This document shows positions 31,401 through 47,300 of a stretch of DNA of 64,000 nucleotides, piece after piece. Source of the DNA: Panonychus citri (Eukaryota; Arthropoda; Arachnida; Trombidiformes; Tetranychidae); NCBI RefSeq assembly GCF_014898815.1, contig NW_026515482.1, positions 558,001-622,000 on the forward strand. Direction: 5' to 3'. Numbering within the stretch: the first letter of the stretch is position 1; every line of letters begins with the position of its first letter. A program made the translations under genes and the position numbers. Below the pieces are notes generated by a model. That model was not told the DNA's origin, searched no databases, and saw only the letters and a program-made list of their open reading frames with translations.

Positions 31401-34400
31401 TCAGGTAATGCAAATAATTTGCATGAATTAACTTGACCCATTCTGGTAAAGTTCTGAATGGAGACGAAAAAATCTGAGTAACTAAAAAAAAAGTTCTAAT
31501 GATAAAAATATCTATAGATTTGACTTAATGATGATTTCTGATAATGGGTTATGATGATCATCATCATGATGATGACGTTGATGGATGATGAAGCTATTAA
31601 AAGTTACATCCTCATCCTTTTTATATTATAACTTGACCAATGTTTTCATTGAAAGGAAGGCAAGAAAAAAATCCTCGAACCTTCAGATCTCACAAACGTG
31701 AACAATTTAAGACTGTATTTAAGCATCATCATCAATTAACCTCTAGTCTGTATTGGTAATGGAGGATATTGTTAGTGATGATGATGATGATGATGATGAT
31801 GACGATGGGAGTTGGTAAAATAATCAGCTCTAGGTTAAGTTAATATCACAAAGGGAACTATTTTTATTGAGACTAAACCTAAAGATTGACCATTATTAAG
31901 GATGACCAAGACTTTTACTCTTTCGCTTTTCATCATCATCATCATCATAATCATCAACAATAATATCATCATTTTCCTCTCCTTTTCTTACAGATAAACA
32001 GATGAAGATGAGGAAAGATGAGGGGAAGAAAAAGACACAATGGAAATATCTTATAATTGCTTCCAATGATTTTTTCTCTATATCAATTCGAGGTAAAGTG
32101 ACATCAGCTCTCTGTCTCAAAGAATCATCTTTTCTTCGTCTTTCTCCCATCTTCCCATCTCTTCCGCCTCTTTCACCATGAGATTCAGTTTTCACTTAGT
32201 AATTTCTCTCAGCGAAAGATGAAAAAAAAATAGAACAAGTCGAAAGAGGGGAATGATGAGGAAAGAGAAACTTTAAGAAAGATGAAGATAAAATCACAAT
32301 GAATTTAATTCACCAACAACAACAGGGAGTCATTATATTGTTATATTAACGCTGATGAAGACAATTCTTGTTGGTAATAAGTAATTATTACCTAATATAT
32401 GAACGTAGAGTGAACCTTGAGCAGTTTGCTGACCATTGGATACTTCACATCGATACCATCCCTGGTCATCTGTGTGCACGTCAACCAATTGTAGTGTCCC
32501 GTTTGAATGACGAAAGACTCGGCGTGATATTGGCAATGGATGACCATCTAATCATGAGCAAGAAGTTATAAGTTAAAAATGTAAGAATTGGTTGAATTTT
32601 TGTTTCTTCATTTTATATTTACTTTTTTTCCATGTTATGGTTTCAATAGGATGACCTGAGAATGGACAATCAATTGATAGGCGAGAAGTTGAAAGGATTG
32701 TTACATTATCTATTGGATGGACCATCGGTGGACCAAGGATACTTATTGGAGCCGAATGAGCAATTGATCCAATCTCGTTATAAGCTGTACAAGTGTAAAG
32801 TCCACCTTCTTCTCGTGATACCGATGAAACATTGAGAAATGATACAATGTGTCCATTAGAATCAACATAATCACCGATTCGATAACGTGATGATGACAAC
32901 AATGAAAACTTCGACATTGGCGATGATAATGGTCGATGATTCCCGTTTCCTCCCCTACTTTCAATAAATTTATGATACAGTGACCATCGGATCTGCGGTA
33001 ATGGACTTCCGTTGGCACTGCATTTAAGGCTTAATGAGTAACCGTCTTCCAAAAGTTGACTTTTGAAAGTTGTTATCATTCTTGGTGATTCCTCTGATGG
33101 AATAAGAAATTTCGTTTCCAAATTTAATAAGTTTCGAACAGAAAATTATAACGAAAAAAAAAGTTTCGAACTTGTATTTTACCTTCAATATGAAGATGAA
33201 GTGTTGCGAATGCAGTTTGTCTTAAGGCTCCTTCGGATCTAACGATACATTGGTACATACCACGATCTTCTCGAACTATTGATAAAATTCTCAGCTTATT
33301 TCTTGAGGTTAATGATACTCGAGATGTAAATGCAATCGGCTTTGAATCCTTGAACCATTCGTAGGTAAACAAATTGTTACTATTTAAATTAGTTGAACTA
33401 TGATCACGATTCGAAGATGATTTAATTAGACAATCAATAACTCCCGGTTCACCTTCTCGACGTCGATACAACTGCGAAGGTCTCATTGATACAGATAATG
33501 GTTCTAATAGGGGAAAAAGAGGATAAATAATATTAGAATCATTAATCGAAATGTTCATGATCATAAGAATATCTAATTTAGAGAAAGACAGTTCGAAGCT
33601 TATAAAGCTTAAAGGTACATGTAATATATTAAATAAGATGTGACATCGATCAAAAGTGAAGGTAGAGAAAAAAAGTTCCAACGATAATAAATTGTAAATG
33701 TAATTTAGAAATTGAAAGAATGTAATTAAATCTAACAATTTAAGCATAATGATGGAGGATGAAGATGATTGAGTTAAAAGAGAAAAAAAAGAGAGAGAGA
33801 GAAAAAAAAAGTCTCAAGAACAATCAATAAATTGAGCTGTAAATGATGGATGAATTTTCATCATTTACTCTTGATTGTTTTCAAGTTAATTTCATCAAAT
33901 TTAAACACTCTGATAATGATCATGCTGATCATCAATACCTTAGCAATTTAACATACGTAATGAAGCCAAAAACCATCCCACTCATTATCACCCTCACCAT
34001 GATCATCATGATAATCATTTTTCATTGAGCTGAAAAAAAGTGACTCCAAAACTTGATGAGCTGAAACTAAATTAAATATCAGATAAAAAAACTTTCTTAT
34101 ATCACTTGATGATGATGATGATTAGGCTGATTTATCAATCAGTGGATGATTTTTATCATTATCACCATCATGAGATGATGATGATCATCATCATCCTGCC
34201 TCATCATTATCCACCCCTGATGACGGAAATTTAAAAAAGAATAGAAAAAAAAAAGTTCTAAACAAAATGAACAATACAGAAAATTGTGAAGTCTTTTCAA
34301 TTCTTATTCTCATACTAATAGTATCATCTCAATAGTGGTAAATTGATTTTCTCCTTAATTTTCTTGTCTTTTTAATTGTTTGAAATTAAATGTTGTCATT

Positions 34401-36196
34401 TAATTGTGTTGTCAACAAGTCTTGTCATCATCTAGTTAATCTTAATTAAACTAAATCACAATCATCTGTGTATCACATTATTTGATTAACATCATATAAC
34501 AAAAAGTACTAACTAATTGTTAAAAAACTAATTATATAAACAGTGAAAAAGTTAATAACAATCATCTTGACGATTTTAGTTAAATTAACTTGACAATTAG
34601 AATTAACAACAAGTAAAGTGCTTGAAAAAAAGGTTAACAATTAACGAAAGATGAAAACACAATTAAGGTTGATTACCTTTTCCAAATGAGATGATGATGA
34701 TCAATCGTAATCATAAAGAAGTTAATTGTAATTAAAAAAAACGATTGTATTAATTTTAGAAAAAGTTTTTCAACAAAATTCTTATGTATTAAATATTTAC
34801 ATTCAAACATACGTATGACTAATGGGATTCAGGTAACAAGAAAATCAACTAGATTGCCTGAGGCAATTTTAATTTTGACAAATTATAACTTGAATAGACT
34901 GGAAGTAGATGGAGAGAAGAAAAAAAAATTAAAGAGGAAAAGGAAACAAATATTGTGATTTTGTTTGTTTGACAATAAACATTGAATGATGATGATGGTA
35001 AAGAAATGGGAAAAGGATGAGAAGGGTGAAAGTGGAAAATTTTTACCCGCCGGGCAAATACAAGAAGATGGTTGATAAAAGCTCATAAAATAATACACTC
35101 AAGTGAATTGTCAAATAATAACAATGTTTTCATGTCCAATTGAAGGGAAGAAACTTCAATTTTTTCATCAATCTAATCAAATTTCAAACAGGTAATAATG
35201 AAATAGACAATCAAAACGGATGAATCAATACAGTTTCTTATCATCATTTGTTAATCATGATGATCAAACAGTGTTAATTGTCCATCATCTTAATCGATAA
35301 TCAGTATAATTGAGTTGATATCTTTTACTTGACCTTTTTGCTTTTTTTTAATTCAATCGGATTAATTATCAGTAAGTGATAATTTTCTTGACGTTACTGA
35401 TTGAATAATCTTCTTACCGATAATATTGAGCTTAAAGCGAAGGCGATCTTGACCAAGACTATTATTGACCAGGCAAACATAGACTCCAGCATTGTGTAAT
35501 TGCACAGAGCGTAAAAATAACATTGGTCCATTTGAAATTAACATGGAAGAGGAAGAAGTTGATATTGATGATGGTGATACAGATGAAGATTGTGATGAAT
35601 GTTTGAGCAAATTGTTGACTGAATTTTTGAACGATTCTTCATGAAACCAATGATAACTTGGAGCAGGATCAGCGGATGATAAACATCCCACTGAAAGGTC
35701 AGCACCAATCGGAATCCATTGGTCTTTCAGTGAACCAATTAATCGAGGAGCTGATTTCATGGTTGAATCTGTGAAATGAATTTTCAGGAGATTTGAGGAA
35801 GAGAAATAAAATAAAACGGAAATCATTAAAAATGAGGAAGAAAAAATTACAATCAGCTGATATTATTATTAGTCAATCTACTGAATGGATGAATCGATGA
35901 ATATCCTGAAAGTAATAAAGAATAAAAAAAAGGTGAGTAACATGAAAAGAAATTGTAAAGAATCTATGATAATATCTTCATTATTCTCATGATGAAAAGC
36001 ATGAAATTAGTATTGAATGAAAAAGTAAGCATCAAAATGATCAAAGATCAACAACAACAATGATAATAATAATGGAAAAGAAAAGGAAACGATGAAGGAG
36101 TAAAAATCAGATAAGAATTTCTGAATAAAAAGAGATAATAATAAGATGAAAAAAGATAAAGATGATAAAGAGGAAGAGGAAAAGGTATGCATTACT

Positions 36197-36263
<67 letters not shown>

Positions 36264-39200
36264 ATCTATGAATTCTGAGTTATCTGCATCTTTTCAAAAT
36301 CCTTTCTCATCATCATCCGGATCATTATCATCATCTTCATGATAATGTATTTCCATTCCTCATGCTTACTCCCAGACAGCTGCCATCATGCTGAAATTGA
36401 GAGTAATACAAAAATACATCTTCAACTACATATTACATGATAGTTAATATTAATACTCATGATAAATATTGGTAAAAGGTATACAAGTAAACCTAATCTA
36501 TTATTATCTTTCCGATGTTGAAGGAATCCAGGTAAAAGTGTATTTATGTATCACAGAGTTCAATAGATGCCATCATGATTTAAGATCAGGAAAAACATGG
36601 TTTTATATATTCGGTGGTATTCAAAATGGTTGACCCTCGTGTTATTTCAATGTTCATTGGAATATTTCAATTGCAAAAGTACAAAAAAAGATATTCATTT
36701 TTTTTCTAAAAGTTCTGATCAAAGTTCTATAAGATTCTGAACAATTATTACCAATTGAATAAGCATTTATCTCTCTTTCTTTCTCTCTCTTCTTTTCTTG
36801 ACTTATTGAGCATTCATACTCAGTCTTTTTTTGAATTCTAATATAATAATGATCATGATCATATATTCAAATGCTTTTTAATGATCTTGAACAAGAATTT
36901 GCAGAATTCTCCTTCTCTATCATCATTATGAATAATTGATAAAACATTAACAACTCTATTATCATGATGATATTAACAATCACTTCATCAGAATTAATCA
37001 TTTTACTGATTCATCAAAATGAACAACAATGAATCTTATAGAGAAAATTTTATCAACAAGTTTTTTATTCATTGGTTGATTTAGAGCTTCTCTTTGTATG
37101 ACTACTAAAAGTCTTAATTTTCGAGCCATTGAATTAATTAATTACACAATTAAGGATGCGAAATTGATTATACAATTTAATTAATCAATGTGAATAAAAA
37201 ACAAAGTTCTGACTTGATTGAAATCATCTAATACATTTAAACAATACTGATGGGAAACAAAAACACCATAAAGATCAAGTATTAATACTAATGGTTATTG
37301 TTAATATGATGATGATTATGATGGTTATGATTAATATTCTCGGTCAGTTGTTTATTGGTCAAGAATTTTGGATATTAGTTTCTCATGTGAACATATTAAA
37401 TCCATTGGAAGCCACAGAGAAATAATAACAATATGAAATATTATTAACTTGAAACTTTATTAACTTTCCAGATGAACAAAAGTTTCACCCTGATTATGAT
37501 ATTAATATATCTCATGTTTATCATCACTTTTCATGGTGTTGATGATAATCATCATGGAGAAAGTTAATAATTCAACCAGAACTTTGTTCAAGTTATTATT
37601 AAGAGATGATGATTAACTGTTAATGAATCCAAATAATAACTAGAAACAAGATTCAATGGATTATCTAATGAAGTGTACATCTAATTTTCTTGTTGCAGTT
37701 TTAATTAAAACTGCAACAAACAATTGGAGCTGAAAAATTTTAATCTAAATTCACAATTAATCCTACAGATTATTATCATGTTTACAGGAAGAAAATTGAT
37801 TATTTTGTATTTAGTTTTAATGAGAGAGGGAGAGAGATTTGTTAGCATCGTCGACTGAATAACCCTTTAAGCATTTCGATTGGTAGTTTTTGGAAATTGA
37901 GTCAACAATTACTATTAAAATGTTATTCTTGTCTCTTGTTGTGAAAAATTGGTGAAAGATGAGATGATCTGGATGAAGAAGATGAAGAAGATGAAGATAA
38001 CTTATTTAATATGAAGATGCTGAGTGTTGGATGAAAAGGAATGTATTTGAAAAGGAATGATAAGGATGAGGGAAAAAGAAAAGAGAAAATTATCTGATAT
38101 ATGAAAAGGGAAAGTTTTTTTCTTCTCTATTCTGTCAAGAATATATCTTCTTTTTCCATGGAACTGAATTTCTTTTTATTCCATTCTGAAAGTTCTCATC
38201 TCATCTTGTTTCATTTTCCATTGGCATAAACTTAATATCATCTTCCTTGAGATGCTCTTACTTTCTTTCATGCAGCTCACTCAGTGATAAAGAATTAGTA
38301 TTTTTTTCATCTCAATTCTCAGCTTAAAATATTGAATGTTACCCTGGTTATCATCATTATCCTTTCAAAAATCATGAGTATCATTGAGACAAAATCTTTA
38401 CTCCACCTCCTCGTAAAGAAGATAAGCTTGGATATATCATCACGATTCGAAACTTTTGGATAAAAAAATGTTCGGAATTTGTCCTGGTGAAGGAAAAACT
38501 GAAAGTTCTGCAATTCTCCTTCTCTTTTTTTTCATCTTCCCACCCAATTCGCCCACCACTGTCCTCGATGTTTTGTCATCATCTCATCTTTTTTTCTTCC
38601 TTCCATTTCTTTTGCCTTCAAGAACCTTTTTTTCTCTCTCTCTCTCTCTCTCTCTCATTATTTGTCACTCTACTTTATATTACGGAAGAAGATGAAGTCG
38701 AAATTTTTTTCTTCTCTTTTCATGATAAAGTATATTATCAGTTGCCCATTAGCTTCATGATAACAATGATGCTAATAGTGACTATTCAATATTATTACCA
38801 AGATAACTGTTGTTTTTTCGTGTCAACTTTTGGTCATTTGGTTGGTTAGAGTTATTTCAAAGGAAGCAGGTTCAATGAAATGAACCGGAAGTGAGCCATC
38901 ATCACCTCAATAAGGGATCATCATGAAAAAATATATTTATCATTTCAAGTGAAAATATTTCCAATCAACGATTATATTACCATCTCCATTGGAAAGAGAG
39001 ATACAACTTTCCAGATCTCTCTCCATGAGAATGATGGAGAGTTTCATCCTCATCCTTAGCACATTAAATGGTGACGATAATGATGATCATTGTTATGATT
39101 ATTATTACAATGATTAACCTTATTAATAACATTATCATTGTCAATGATATCATTTCAATTGAGTAAGAATCAAGGGGAACAGAAATGAATGATATCCTTT

Positions 39201-41248
39201 ATATAATAATGAGTCCATACAATAAGTATGAATAGGGAAAATGAATCATGATGATCAAGTCACCATCATATCCGGTCAAGAGTAATTCACTCTTCATTTA
39301 ATCGTAGTGAATCATGTCCATAAATTTATCATCAATATAAAATGCATAACAATCAGTAGGATTTGGAATAGAGAGTAAAATTCAATCATGATTAACTTGA
39401 TATTCATTGTTAATCGTTTCAAGTGAAAATAATAATAATAAAACTGAGTGAAAAGGGAACTCATTTGGATTGAAACAGTTGAAGAAATATATTCCATTGA
39501 TAACTTGCCTGTAACTACGAGTTTGGACCAAGTTAAACTGTTAATTTGTTCACCAGTTATTTTGTCCTTAACTGTACATCGATATTTCCACCGAGTATCA
39601 TCAAGTGAAACTTTATCGAATAAAAGTGATCCATCATCAAGAAGATTCATTGATTCTGAAGAGGGAGAGAGTAAGAAAAAAGGAGAAAAAATTATGAGAT
39701 AAATCATCATGAGGCTTATGAGTAAAATTCGCAAATGTTCAAATAACATCGAATTTGTTTTTTTTCTGTTCTCTTTTTTTCTATTCCGGAATTCGGCAAT
39801 GAGGCTGAAAGAAAACAAATCGACATTCAGAAAAAGGAAAAGTCAATTTTAATGGTTTCACTTGAGAATCTAAATTGAGGTAACAGAAGCAAAACAATTG
39901 AACACTTTGGTGTGTCTTCGCTCATGTTGATGGATTTTGTTACTTAAGTTCTTAATGTTTTACCACCACGAATAGAAAAGAGAAAAAAAAAGTTCTAGAA
40001 CTCGAGGAGAGAAAGTTTGAATCTTTGAGCTTAAAGCATCAACAATAGAAAATCAAATATGAAACAAAAGGAAACAAATATAAATATAAATATATAACCA
40101 ATTGATTCGAGGAGGAGAAAAAAGTTGGAAAGATGAAGATGAGGATCAAGATGAGAGGATAAAAAGGATGAAGATGAAGAAAAAAGATACAAATGGTAAA
40201 CACTTTATCTTGATGATGATGGTGATGGTTACAACATAAGTTAGAACATGCAAAAAATTTTCTCCTTAGAACATTTTATTTCTACACTTTCTACATTTTT
40301 CTTTTATCTCTAAATTCTTGGAGTGATTTACATGTGACTCTGTTCCATTCACCACCCACTTTCTCATCATCATCATCATCTTTCTCTATTTTCCTTTATT
40401 TCCCTACTTCATCTTTTCCATGCGAAATACGAAAAAATATCAAACTGTTCAAGTGACTTTTCATGGTGAATACTTATGAGAATTAGCTTTTGTTTTCCAT
40501 CATGAATTCAGATAAGAATCAGAGTCTAATAGAATTGAATAAGTTACAATATTTCCACTTTCTTTTTTCTCTTCCTCAAATTCCCAATCTCAATGAATTA
40601 TTATTATTAAACATTAGCATTATGATGATGATCGAATACATTTTTCTAATTTTAAGTAAAGGTAACAACAGAATTTGAATTCTCTCAGCAAAATCCAAAC
40701 GGTAAACTGAACATATCTTAGCATTATTATTATTATTATTCAAGATAATATTATTTTCTACTACTCTGATTATCAGATTCATCATGTGAAATTGTTGTAA
40801 CAACATTATAGCATTTTGCATTTATTGTAATCAAGAATAATCTGAATCAATAGTATCTGAAGTTTCAGTTGAATTCTGTGACTTGAATGATCAATAAAGG
40901 AGTTTGAAAGTTATACAATCAAATCAGATTAAAACTAATTTGGAGCATTTATTTCAATTCAATTTGCATTCAATATTGTGAAGATTTTAATTAGTATAAA
41001 TTGAGAACGAAATTATTTCCATTGTTGCTGAATTTCATTTGCTCACTTTTTCCATTATTATTTTTCCTAATTCTGATTTCCAATTTAGCTAATGTAGCTC
41101 AAGTTGTTTTCCTCTCTCATTTTCTTTCTCTACCCTTATCATGAACATCACATGATGATTTAATTTTCCCATTCAATCACATGGAAATTCCGATTTTATC
41201 TTAATTTTGTCAATCTTGAGATTGCTCAATAGTGTAAATTAGATTTTC

Positions 41249-41316
<68 letters not shown>

Positions 41317-44300
41317 TGTTTCATACATATACAGTTAACCTTTTACATGAAGTTGGAGATTCTGATATGAATGAAGTGTAAAAAATGATGCGATTACTAG
41401 TGAAAGTGTATGTTGATATGATTGATTATTTTTTATGCTTGTCAAGTTATCGGGACATTGAAATCTTCATACCAATAACATATAGCAATTCAGTATATGT
41501 ACTGGAATATATTCAGTGGATGCATACAAAGAGGACATAATAGTTGTCAACAAAAAAACTTTTCGAAAATTTTTCTGATACCATTCTGACTTTAGTATGG
41601 TCTAGAAAAGTTTGAACAGCTATTTCAACTTTTTTCGGCCTTTTAGTTGAAATTTTTTTCGTTGAGATCGTTTCTTATTTCTTTTAGAGCACTTATTCGA
41701 GCCTTTTGCAGAGTAATAACTTGCGAAATCGAAATAAATAAGAAAAAAGTTAATGTTGAATCAATAGGCATTTGAAAACTGTTCGAGTTACACTTTCCTT
41801 TTTCTTGACTTCTTCTTGTTCCAATTGTTCTTGAAAAGTATTTCAATGTTCATGCATTGAAGTAGCATGAAACTTAGAGTTGATTTGTTAAAGATTGTTG
41901 TTGATATCATGATTACAATCATCCATCAAGTGAGCAACACCCAAAAACAGCAACACTCATAAAAAAACACTCGAAGATGCTTAAACTAATCGCACTGTTA
42001 CCATCATCATCATCGCTATGATCATCAAAAGTAACATGAACCATCATCATGATTTTGTAAGTAGCTTTTTCAGTAACTAGCCTCATGTTTTTATCGAAAG
42101 AAAACTTTTTTTTTATATATTTCTTTTTTTTGTTGGGAATTTTTTTCTCTCACTTTCTGACTTTTCCACAGAACTTTTTTTTGCTACATCTATCTCATAA
42201 TGGTGATGATGCTTTTTCATATCCATCATCAAAAGTGAAAGATCAAAAGTCGAGATGTTGACATCAATTCTGTGGGAAAAATACTTCAGAAATCATTGCT
42301 CTTTCATGAGAATCATTATCATTCTTGGACTTTCTCTTTCTTTTTTACTTGATATCTTATCCACTCGATGTTACTTCTCATCGTTATGTTCATCAAATGT
42401 GCACAAGAACTTGAACTCTTTTTTTTCGTCGATTGAATGAATTCGCTGCCATAGAGTATAACCTAAAATTCCGATAATACTGATCAATATTATTCTCACC
42501 TGATGAGGGAAGATTATGATTCCCTGTAATAATCAATCCATCACTTCGTTGCCAATGTATCACTTTTACGAAATCTTTCACCATTGGAGGAATGGTACAT
42601 GGGAGAAGGCCTGAGTTTCCCATTATCACGAATTCGTCAGAGCTTTGTATTGAATAATCTTCCTTGATTACTATGAATAGAGAGAAAAAAATGTAGATTA
42701 ACAACTAAATCCATTCGTTTTTTATCCGAAATGATTGATAAAAGATTAGAGTTTTTCCAAAATGAAAATTCTGATAATCGTTTTCCTCTCTCTTTCAGTT
42801 TTATTGTGTAATTGATGATTCAACAAGATAATATTCAGATAATAATATATTTTCCTTCAAATTGAATTGGATTATTAGATAAACCATTGATAGAAGAAAA
42901 AAAAACTTAAAATTTGTCTCAAAATATTTGTTCAATCGAAATGAGTTATTGCTTAGAAAACAAGATTAACTTGATTCTGGCGTAAGTTTATCATGAAAAT
43001 GGTGATGAATTTTATTCTCATTGAACATAAAATTTATTAACAACATGATTTGTTCATTTCATTTAATTAACAGTCATTTGTGATAATGCATCCACAAGAT
43101 TAGTACTTACAGTTGGAGAGAAAAAAAGTTCAAAAGAACAAAAATTTTCTCTATGCTAACTGAATTACTACTTCTCTCACCTTGTTTAATATTTCATCAA
43201 AATTATCATGATAATCGTCATTCACTGAATTAATCATAAATTTCTGATTGACGAGGGAAAAAATTTAATGTACTTTTCATATTATTATTTGGTTATTACT
43301 AATGAGTTATCACTGATTTAATTACGTTTTCACAATTGGATTTTCGGACCTTAAACCATGAAAAAAGGTGAAAACTTTTCCTCAATCAAAATGAATTAAA
43401 ACTAATAATCAACAACAATTAGCCATTTGATTACTGACATTTCCTGTAATTAATTTGACAATTAACTGGACATCAAAATCAGAATGTATGATTTTTCAGA
43501 AATGACTTTTTCTTTCATCTCTTTGAAATAACATTGAATCCCTGATATTAATATGAAAATGAATAATATTAACCAGGTCAAATATTGATCATCATCATGA
43601 TACTTTTAATACATTAAAGGTGATAATTCAGTTTGGATTAAGACTAAGGTTTGTAAATGGATTAACTTTGGTTAAAAGTATCATAAGTAGTCACCAATAT
43701 TAAAGAGGATTAGCAAAGATTAACAGTTGGTTAACTTGTAAGATTAATGAGCCCACAAAAAGTAACAGTAAAAGAATACATTAAATCCTGGAAACAAAAT
43801 CAGTCAAGATAACAAAAGATTGATGAAATTAAACTGGTTCACTAATCCAGTGAAATTATCATGGTTATAATCTTAATCACAATCATGTTAATCTTTAATG
43901 TAAACAATGAAATCTTAGACATGTAATCACATTCAAATGAGAGTTTAATCTGGTTAAACTTTTTAATCTCAATCATATGCAACTTGGATACTCAATGATA
44001 ATGATAATCATATTATCAGCTGAGCCCTTTATAAATGTAAGATTATTATTAATACGAGGTGAATAATGTCCATATGAAATGGGGAAACCTTTGTTTCTTG
44101 TAAAAGAAGCAAAAATTTCATGACGATTCTAATATTGATCATGAATTGATTTCATCTAATTCGTAAATAGTAAATCGTATAAACGATAAGTAAATAGATA
44201 TATTTTTCTATCATGAATGTTTAAACTGGCAGAACTTTCGATTTGGAACTAATCAGTAAATCGAATTGAATTTTATCATGTTGACAGGTGATAAACAAGA

Positions 44301-47300
44301 AAGATATTTGTGTATTATCACTTGTATCACTTGGTTCTCATGTTAAAAATACTCGTCGTGAATGAAATATACACACTGAATTGAATGTTAATACCCGTAT
44401 CATTCAATATAGTTGAGGATATTCAGTTGTGAAAGGAAAATAAAAACAAATATTTTCTTTGGATTTTATTTTCTACCTTGTTGCTGATAAATTGATAAAT
44501 GTATGATAAAAATAAGAGCAGCTTAAGGAAAACCTTAACCATCATTATTTGATCACAATCAACAAACAACAATCAGTTTAAATCGCCCTTAAATCCTTTA
44601 ACCAGTATCATAATCATCATTTGAAAGATAAATGAGTAAATATAAATGATTACATCGTTTTTACCTGTTTACATATTTACCATCAACTTATCATGAAAAA
44701 CTTGATGTCCAATGTATTTTGCAAATATTAATAAGTATCTCAAGCTATGTATTAACATTATCTCATTCATCAGCATTCAGGCTTTCAGACCTTTTATATT
44801 CAATGGATGTCTCATCATGTCCAGGAAGTTTGAAATGTTTACCAGGAAATGAGCTCAAATAATAAAATTATTTCAAATGATTAGCAGTGTCAATCATCAT
44901 ACTGATTAGTATCTTCATCATGTGAGTTTCAACCGAGAGCTCAGTTGATTTTCAAAACTCGATGTAACCATAAGAGAGGAAGGGAAAGTTAAAAGTCTAG
45001 AGGATAATGATGGAAATTCTGATGAAACATAATAGTAGCCAAATAATTCACATAGAACAAGTTTTTCTGGTTAGTTCTCTCTCTTTCTCTCTCCGTATCC
45101 TTTTTTTTGAAAACTCATGGGAATATTTTATCATGTTAAAAGTTACTAACCAAGAACCAGAAGTATTAGTAGGTCGAAACTATCGTATATCGGTCAAATG
45201 GATTGAATTAACCAACACTAATGGTCATCAACAACATCATTGCTGTTGATTCCCTTAACAGATCCATACTTATCTTCCCTTTCATCTTGTTTTCCTCATC
45301 TTCTTCTATCATCCTAATCATCATCATCATCAACAACAACATCTTCTCCATCCTTTACCACTCATCCCCTTTCACTCTGTTATTACATTGAATCGTTTTT
45401 TTTATCTACTCATCAGAGGATTGACTTTACTTACAGAAGATGTTGATGTTGCTGATGATGATTAGGATGATAATCATTGGGGAAGATACAATGAAGATGA
45501 TAGAAAAGACAACATGGAAAGTAAACTTTCACCGTATGTTTACCTGATGAAAGTTTATTTATCATCTACGATTAATATATATATTGTTGATAAACCATCT
45601 CAATTAGAGAGTTAAGTTAATCAACATCAGTCAACATTGTTGATTGAATTTATCATTCCTGTTGATTAAAATGATGATGATAAAATTATCATCACAATCA
45701 CCAATACCAATAATGTCTTATCATCATTTTCTTCATGTGCTCATCTTTTTAATGAAATTCAATTGATTTGTTATTGATTTTCATGGGAAGACAAACTTAT
45801 CCAACTATATCATTGAATCAAATGTAGATTTATATGTTTTTTTCCTCCATTTTCTCACTGATTGTTGATCAATAATAATATACAAATGAAACAAATAAAG
45901 ATGAAGATGATAATGTTAATGATAATTGTGATTCCTTCATTATTATTACTTACAACACTTTGTTATTCAGTAAACTCAGCAAATTGTTAGATGCTAATGA
46001 TAATAATGACTGAGATATTATTATTATCGTTGAATGATGAAAATCCACCAAGTGATTTAGTTGGTCGATTAACCTGAACCTTGATTGTGATTTAGTTTAG
46101 TATATCAGTTAACAATTCCCAAGTTAATCATCAGGAAGGAAAACAAAAAAAGCAACAAAAGGGAAAAAAGCACATCAATAGATGTTGATAATTATCAAGA
46201 TTTATGATTAAAACTTGATTTTCAGGCTTACTTATCAAATGATCTTGATTTACAAATTCAAATGATAAAAATTAATCATTCAGAGCAATGATAAAGATAA
46301 CACTTTGGTTTATCAATTTATCAGCTGATATTTTAAATGTTCAATATAACTTAAGATTGAAATTCTGTATACTCAGAGTGTGTACATGTTACTATTAATA
46401 ATTACAAAGTGTTTCATTTGAAACCTTTTGATTTTGTTTCATAAACTAAGTAAAAATTGAGAAAGTTTCATTTCTTCAATGGTTTCGCCATGTAATCAAT
46501 TCATATTCATATTCACACCATGATGAGATAATATCATGTTCAGCTCAGAATGTGATGCGTGTAATATAAGTTTCCATTTGACTGAAAGTTCAGCCAATTG
46601 CATCAATGATTCAGGAAAACTGAACAACTTCATCTTTCTTTTTTGTTTATCATCCATAACCCATAATGATGATAATGGTTTGATATATCATCTTTATCTC
46701 ATTTTGATGAAAATTAATTGCAATGATTAAAGTCAATTGCTCAGATTGACATGATCAATTAATATTCAATATTTATCATTGCTGGTGTAAATGTTAATAA
46801 TAGTTCAGAGGTCACCATGTATTGTAAGATTTTTGTTTTTCATGATTTAAACTTGGAATCAGTTTCAATGAACTTGCATCAATATCTCAAAATTTTGATT
46901 CTATTGTCAAATATTTTTACAAACATGATGAGAAACAATAATAATGCTAATAAGTCATCATGGAATAATAAAAGCACAAGAGTAAGTTTTTCTCATAATT
47001 TTCCCATGAGAAATTCATGTGGAATAAACAAATTCTGTTGATTATTTCTCTTTTGCCATGAAGATATTGGGAGTAAAAGTCAAGAAGAATAGAGGAAGAT
47101 GAAGAGAAAAAATAGAAAATCGTTAACCGGAGAGAGAAAAGTATGAGAGAGAGAGAGAATAATGTTCTCTAAACCAAATATTATTCTTACATAAGTGTTC
47201 GTTTACAGGGAGAAAAGGAGCAAGAGAGTGAGAGAGTGAGCGAGAGGATAAAACTTCTGATACAAAGTTTCAGGTCGAAGAGGAAAAGGAGAAATGTCTT

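Noticed and set aside
38456..38849. Overlapping plus-strand frames rich in Ser, Leu and Phe
   Set aside because: Translation of TC-rich low-complexity intron sequence.
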